A DNA stretch of 64,000 bases from assembly GCA_046233115.1 (NCBI GenBank), contig JBJXHM010000006.1:62001-126000 (forward strand), given 5' to 3'. The number at the start of each line of letters is the position of its first letter. Position 1 is the first letter of the stretch. Of this stretch, positions 60,672 to 64,000 are shown piece by piece. The translations under genes were made by a program, and so were the position numbers. The notes below the pieces were generated by a model, which was given only the letters and a program-made list of their open reading frames with translations, did no database searches and had not been told where the DNA came from. Origin of the DNA: JACOMY01 sp046233115 (GTDB lineage: Bacteria > Pseudomonadota > Alphaproteobacteria > Kiloniellales > JACOMY01).

Positions 60672-61613
60672 TCAGAGGCGCTTGATCAGCGCTTCGAGCT
60701 CTTCCGGCGAGCCGCAGGCCGTGCCGGTGAGATCGGGCTGGATACGCCGCGCCAGGCCGGACAGCACCTTGCCGGCGCCCAGTTCCACCAGTTCTTCCAC
60801 GCCCTGCTCCTGCATCGCCAGCACGCCCTCGCGCCAGCGCACGCGGCCGGTGACCTGCTGCACCAGCAAGCGCCTGATCTCGGAGGGAGTGTCGACCGCG
60901 GTCGCAGTGACGTTGGCCATGACCGGAAGGCTGGGCGGGGCCACCTCGGCCGCCTCCAGCGCCGCCTCCATGACCTCGGCCGCGGGCGCCATCAGCGCGC
61001 AGTGAAAGGGGGCGGAGACCGCCAGCAGCACCGAGCGACGGCCGCCGCGGCCCTTGGCCAGCTCCATCGCGCGGGTCACCGCTTCGGTGTGGCCGCTGAT
61101 CACCACCTGGCCCGGGGCGTTGTCGTTGGCGGCGCTGCAGACCTGGCCCTGCGCCGCCTCCTCGGCGACCGCCTCCACGGCGTCGATCTCCATGCCCATG
61201 ATCGCGGCCATCGCGCCGACACCGGGGGCCACGGCCTCCTGCATCGCCTGTCCGCGCCGCTTAAGCAGCAAGGCCGCCTGGGGCAAGCTGAGGCTACCGG
61301 CGGCCGCCAACGCAGAGTACTCGCCGAGCGAATGGCCGGCCACGAAGCTGGCCTTGTCGGCCAGATTGATGCCGCCTTCCTGCTCCAACACCTGCACCAC
61401 GGCCATGCTGACCGCCATCAGCGCGGGCTGCGCGTTCTCGGTCAGGGTCAACTCCTCGGCCGGCCCTTCGGCCATCAGTCGGTAGAGGTTTTGCTTCAAG
61501 GTCTCGTCGACCTCCTGGAAGACCTCTCTGGCCGTCGGGAAGGCCTCGGCCAGCGCCGTGCCCATACCGACCACCTGGCTGCCCTGCCCCGGAAACACGA
61601 AGGCTCTCGTCAT
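60672..61613 (-). CDS. fabD: Malonyl-CoA:ACP transacylase FabD
   Basis: A 313-residue transacylase that loads malonate on ACP. The N-terminus AFVFPGQGSQVVGMG, the nucleophile Ser95 in AGHSLGEYSALAAAG, and QVVISGHTEAVTRAMELAKGRGGRR are typical. ATG 61613 is divergent from the rpsF operon across about 270 bases. It heads the fabD-fabG-acpP-fabF-mltG series. Confidence 0.96.
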   Translation of the reverse strand: MTRAFVFPGQGSQVVGMGTALAEAFPTAREVFQEVDETLKQNLYRLMAEGPAEELTLTENAQPALMAVSMAVVQVLEQEGGINLADKASFVAGHSLGEYSALAAAGSLSLPQAALLLKRRGQAMQEAVAPGVGAMAAIMGMEIDAVEAVAEEAAQGQVCSAANDNAPGQVVISGHTEAVTRAMELAKGRGGRRSVLLAVSAPFHCALMAPAAEVMEAALEAAEVAPPSLPVMANVTATAVDTPSEIRRLLVQQVTGRVRWREGVLAMQEQGVEELVELGAGKVLSGLARRIQPDLTGTACGSPEELEALIKRL

Positions 61614-61739
61614 ATCCGCCTCTCATCTTTTCACTCGCCGCCGCGCGCCTTGGGCTCCCGCGTGGGCCCCGCTGCGGCAAAGAGACCGGAAGCTACTCGC
61701 TGGCGCTCACCTGTCAAGCAGCCATGCAGCACCTATCTC

Positions 61740-61767
61740 TTGCTTTGTTGCGGGGCCTCTGTATAGT
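61740..61767 (+). promoter_or_regulatory. Probable sigma-70 promoter of rpsF operon
   Basis: TTGCTT (61740-61745) and TATAGT (61762-61767) with a 16-base spacer form a good housekeeping-type promoter about 120 bases before rpsF. The -10 agrees with TATAAT at four of six positions. Confidence 0.55.
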
Positions 61768-61886
61768 CCCGCGCCTTCCCGAGAGCACTCGGGACTCCTT
61801 GCCGGCTGGCGTCCAAGGCCTTCCGGCTATGGGTCCGGGCCCCAAGCCCGTGCCCCTCATGAGCCATAAGGAGCACAAGAGAAGTA
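61768..61886 (+). ncRNA. Structured 5' leader of rpsF mRNA, possible S6:S18 motif
   Basis: This leader can form CCCGAG/CTCGGG (61778-61793), or alternatively GGAC/GTCC enclosing GCCGG/CCGGC (61792-61836), and CGGGC/GCCCG (61836-61850). S6:S18-binding leaders upstream of rpsF are known in many bacteria, and the bulged stem fits loosely. I could not confirm the consensus bases. Confidence 0.3.
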
Positions 61887-62354
61887 ATGTCGTACTACGA
61901 GTGCGTGGTCATCGCACGCCAGGACATCTCGGCCCAGCAGGCCGAGGAACTGACCGACAAGCTGGTCCAGCTGGTCTCCGACAACGGCGGCGAAGTCGCC
62001 AAGAAGGAGTATTGGGGCCTGCGCAACCTGTCCTACCGGATCAAGAAGAACCGCAAGGGCCACTACGTCCTTCTCAACGTCGAAGCACCGCCTGCCTGCA
62101 TCGCAGAGGTGGAGCGCAACATGCGCTTCGACGACAACATCCTGCGTTACCTAACCATCAAGGTGAAGGCGCTGGATCCCAATCCCTCCGCCATCCTGCA
62201 GCGCCGCGATCGCGACGACCGTCGTGACGACCGCCGCGGCGGTCGTGGCCGAGACGGTGATCGGGGTGATCGCGGCGACCGTCGCGACCGTCCGCGCGAC
62301 GGCGGCATGCGCGAGCAGGGCGTGCGCGCGGCAACCCAGGGCACGGGAGAGTAA
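61887..62354 (+). CDS. rpsF: 30S ribosomal protein S6
   Basis: A 155-residue S6: MSYYECVVIARQDISAQQAEELTDKLVQLVSDNGGEVAKKEYWGLRNLSYRIKKNRKGHYVLLNVE is diagnostic. The C-terminal tail is long, Arg/Asp/Gly-rich (RRDRDDRRDDRRGGRGRDGD), as in many alphaproteobacteria. ATG 61887 follows AAGGAGCACAAGAG. First of rpsF-rpsR-rplI. Confidence 0.97.
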   Translation: MSYYECVVIARQDISAQQAEELTDKLVQLVSDNGGEVAKKEYWGLRNLSYRIKKNRKGHYVLLNVEAPPACIAEVERNMRFDDNILRYLTIKVKALDPNPSAILQRRDRDDRRDDRRGGRGRDGDRGDRGDRRDRPRDGGMREQGVRAATQGTGE

Positions 62355-62357
62355 GCC

Positions 62358-62615
62358 ATGTCGATCGAAGTCGTCACCCGCAACACCGCGGTCCGTAAGC
62401 CCTTCTTCCGGCGCCGCAAGTCCTGCCCCTTCTCCGGCCCGAACGCGCCGGCGATCGACTACAAGGACGTGCGCCTTCTGTCCCGCTTCGTCTCGGAGCG
62501 CGGCAAGATCGTGCCCTCGCGGATCACCGCCGTCTCCACCAAGAAGCAGCGCCAGCTGGCCCGCGCCATCAAGCGCGCCCGCTTCCTGGCGCTGCTGCCC
62601 TACGTCATTCGCTAA
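62358..62615 (+). CDS. rpsR: 30S ribosomal protein S18
   Basis: An 85-residue S18 with the core RPFFRRRKSCPFSG-like segment (KPFFRRRKSCPFSG), IDYKDVRLLSRFVSERGKIVPSRITAVSTKKQRQLARAIKRARFLALLPYV. It sits between rpsF and rplI, three bases after the rpsF stop. Confidence 0.97.
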   Translation: MSIEVVTRNTAVRKPFFRRRKSCPFSGPNAPAIDYKDVRLLSRFVSERGKIVPSRITAVSTKKQRQLARAIKRARFLALLPYVIR

Positions 62616-62629
62616 AGGAGGCCTGATCC

Positions 62630-63250
62630 ATGATGGAGGTTATCCTGCTCGAGCGGATCGAGGGCTGGGGCCAGATGGGCGACATCGTCAAGGTGCGCCC
62701 GGGCTATGCCCGCAACTACCTGCTGCCGCAGAAGAAGGCCCTGCGCGCCACCAAGGCGAACATGGCCTACTTCGAGGCCCAGCGTCATCAGCTCGAGGCC
62801 ACCAACCTGGCCAAGCGCGAAGAGGCTGAGCAGGTCGGCAACAAGATCGACGGGCTCGCGGTGGTGCTGATCCGCCAGGCGTCCGAGACCGGTCAGCTCT
62901 ACGGTTCCGTCACGGCGCGTGACATCGCCGTGGCGCTGCACGAGGAAGGCCTGACGGTCGAGCGCAGCCAGGTGGTCCTGGATCGCCCGATCAAGACCCT
63001 GGGGCTCACCCCGATCCGTGTGCGCCTGCACCCGGAGGTCAGCGTGACCATCACCGCCAACATCGCCCGTACCGCCGAGGAGGCCGAGATGCAGGCCGAG
63101 TCCGGCGAGATGGTGACGGCGGAGAGCCTGCGCCGTGCCGCCGAGGCCGAGGACGAGGCGATCGAGGCTGCGCTGGCCGCAGCCGAGGCCGCCCAGGCCG
63201 AGGCTGAGGCTGAGGCCGGCGAGGAAGAGGCAGAGCCGCGCCCCGAGTAG
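62630..63250 (+). CDS. rplI: 50S ribosomal protein L9
   Basis: A 206-residue L9: MEVILLERIEGWGQMGDIVKVRPGYARNYLLPQKKAL is the conserved N-terminal domain, then the long connecting helix and C-terminal domain. The acidic Ala/Glu tail (EEEAEPRPE) extends it beyond the usual ~150 residues. ATG 62630 and 62633 are adjacent; AAAGGAGG lies upstream. Confidence 0.96.
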   Translation: MMEVILLERIEGWGQMGDIVKVRPGYARNYLLPQKKALRATKANMAYFEAQRHQLEATNLAKREEAEQVGNKIDGLAVVLIRQASETGQLYGSVTARDIAVALHEEGLTVERSQVVLDRPIKTLGLTPIRVRLHPEVSVTITANIARTAEEAEMQAESGEMVTAESLRRAAEAEDEAIEAALAAAEAAQAEAEAEAGEEEAEPRPE

Positions 63251-63278
63251 CGCGTCCTCCGTCTCATCGCAGTTCGGC

Positions 63279-63320
63279 AAGGGCTGCTCCGGCGACCGTC
63301 GGGGCAGCCCTTCTGCTTTT
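63279..63320 (+). terminator. Rho-independent terminator after rplI
   Basis: AAGGGCTGC (63279-63287) pairs perfectly with GCAGCCCTT (63304-63312), followed by CTGCTTTT. It lies 28 bases past the rplI stop and separates the ribosomal operon from dnaB. Confidence 0.8.
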
Positions 63321-63473
63321 CGGCCCGCGTATCGGATCGGTGCCCGACGGCCCGATTCGCCGGCCGAGAAAAGCATCCCCGCCTTCCACAGCCCGGGCCG
63401 CTCACGCGGCACTCGGAAAGGCCGGCAAGCCTGCTAAACTGACGACCGTGACAGTGGCGAGGCTTCAAGGACA

Positions 63474-64000
63474 ATGGCGATAGAGAACAGGCTGCCGGCC
63501 AACCGGGACGGCCTCATGCTGGGCGGACAGGAGAACCAGGTGGCGGGCCGGGAGCCCCCGGTCAACCTGGAGGCCGAACAGGCGCTGCTATCCGCCTTGC
63601 TGGCCAACAACCTGGCGCTGGAGCGGGTCGGCGACTTCCTGCGCTCGGAGCACTTCGCCGACGGTGCACACCAGCGCATCTTCGAGGCCTGTCACCGCCT
63701 GATCGACCGTGGCCAGACCGCCAACGCGGTCACCCTGAAGAACTACTTCGAGCGCGACCAGGGCCTGGCGGAGGTCGGCGGTGCGGCCTATCTGGCGCGC
63801 CTGCAGGCGGCCAGCGTCGGCATCATCAACGTCACCGACTACGGCCGCCTGATCCACGATCTCTTCATGCGTCGCCAGCTTATCGACCTGGGCGAGACCA
63901 TGGTGAACGAGGCGCACAGCCACGACCTGGACCGCGGCGCCCAGCAGCAGATCGAGGAAAGCGAGCAGCGGCTCTATCAGCTGGCCGAGTCCGGGCAGGC
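63474..64000 (+). CDS. dnaB: Replicative DNA helicase DnaB, N-terminal part
   Basis: The first 175 residues of DnaB; the gene runs off the right edge. The N-terminal domain is clear: PVNLEAEQALLSALLANNLALERVGDFLRSEHFADGAHQRIFEACHRLIDRGQTANAVTLKNYFERDQGLAEVGGAAYLARLQ, with INVTDYGRLIHDLFMRRQLIDLG in the linker region. ATG 63474 follows AAGGACA. Gene order rplI-dnaB is common in the group. Confidence 0.95.
   Translation, partial: MAIENRLPANRDGLMLGGQENQVAGREPPVNLEAEQALLSALLANNLALERVGDFLRSEHFADGAHQRIFEACHRLIDRGQTANAVTLKNYFERDQGLAEVGGAAYLARLQAASVGIINVTDYGRLIHDLFMRRQLIDLGETMVNEAHSHDLDRGAQQQIEESEQRLYQLAESGQ

Overview
The window is high-GC DNA from an alphaproteobacterium, most likely a Rhodospirillales or Kiloniellales relative. 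The conserved order of dgt, argS, a SPOR protein, nagZ, scpA, scpB, tatABC, serS and surE, the erpA/xthA block across from dgt, the fabF-acpP-fabG-fabD / rpsF-rpsR-rplI-dnaB block, the Zur-type zinc regulon and the many c-type cytochromes all fit that group. No rRNA, tRNA, CRISPR array, insertion sequence or prophage was seen.

Bases 1-27,656 are an accessory catabolic region. It holds three trimethylamine-methyltransferase (MttB) family proteins without a pyrrolysine codon, a stand-alone FAD amine oxidoreductase, two tandem FAD-GcvT proteins of the dimethylglycine/sarcosine dehydrogenase type, a LysR regulator, a class III aminotransferase, a LysE exporter, a hydantoinase A subunit, a cysteine hydrolase, an amidinotransferase, a GNAT acetyltransferase, a YtcJ-type amidohydrolase and a histidine-ammonia-lyase relative that lacks the MIO-forming serine. 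Together they look like machinery for degrading methylated amines, betaines and guanidino/hydantoin compounds. No corrinoid protein is encoded in the window. A cytochrome trio and an NlpD-like envelope protein are interspersed.

Bases 28,116-30,022 are an island of visibly lower GC with two overlapping genes: a half-length DUF4403-like secreted protein and an unknown membrane protein. A purine-type permease and a PEBP-like lipoprotein follow.

Bases 32,127-47,136 are core housekeeping DNA: surE-serS-tatCBA, an orphan ABC ATPase, scpBA, nagZ, SPOR, argS and dgt on the minus strand, then erpA, xthA and a rhomboid protease on the plus strand. A 15-bp tandem repeat carrying in-frame ATG...TAG mini-cistrons precedes nagZ.

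Bases 47,368-52,212 form a zinc locus: zur-znuC-znuB-DUF1007-NicO on one strand and znuA on the other, with a Zur-box-like palindrome between. After it come two small proteins, a Tat-exported PhoX-type phosphatase and a cyclopropane fatty acid synthase. Bases 56,768-61,613 are the fatty-acid cluster mltG-fabF-acpP-fabG-fabD. The window ends with rpsF-rpsR-rplI and the start of dnaB.

Two families of intergenic palindromic repeats stand out: one with three copies, all between convergent genes, and one with two copies. Both show compensatory changes that preserve their hairpins.
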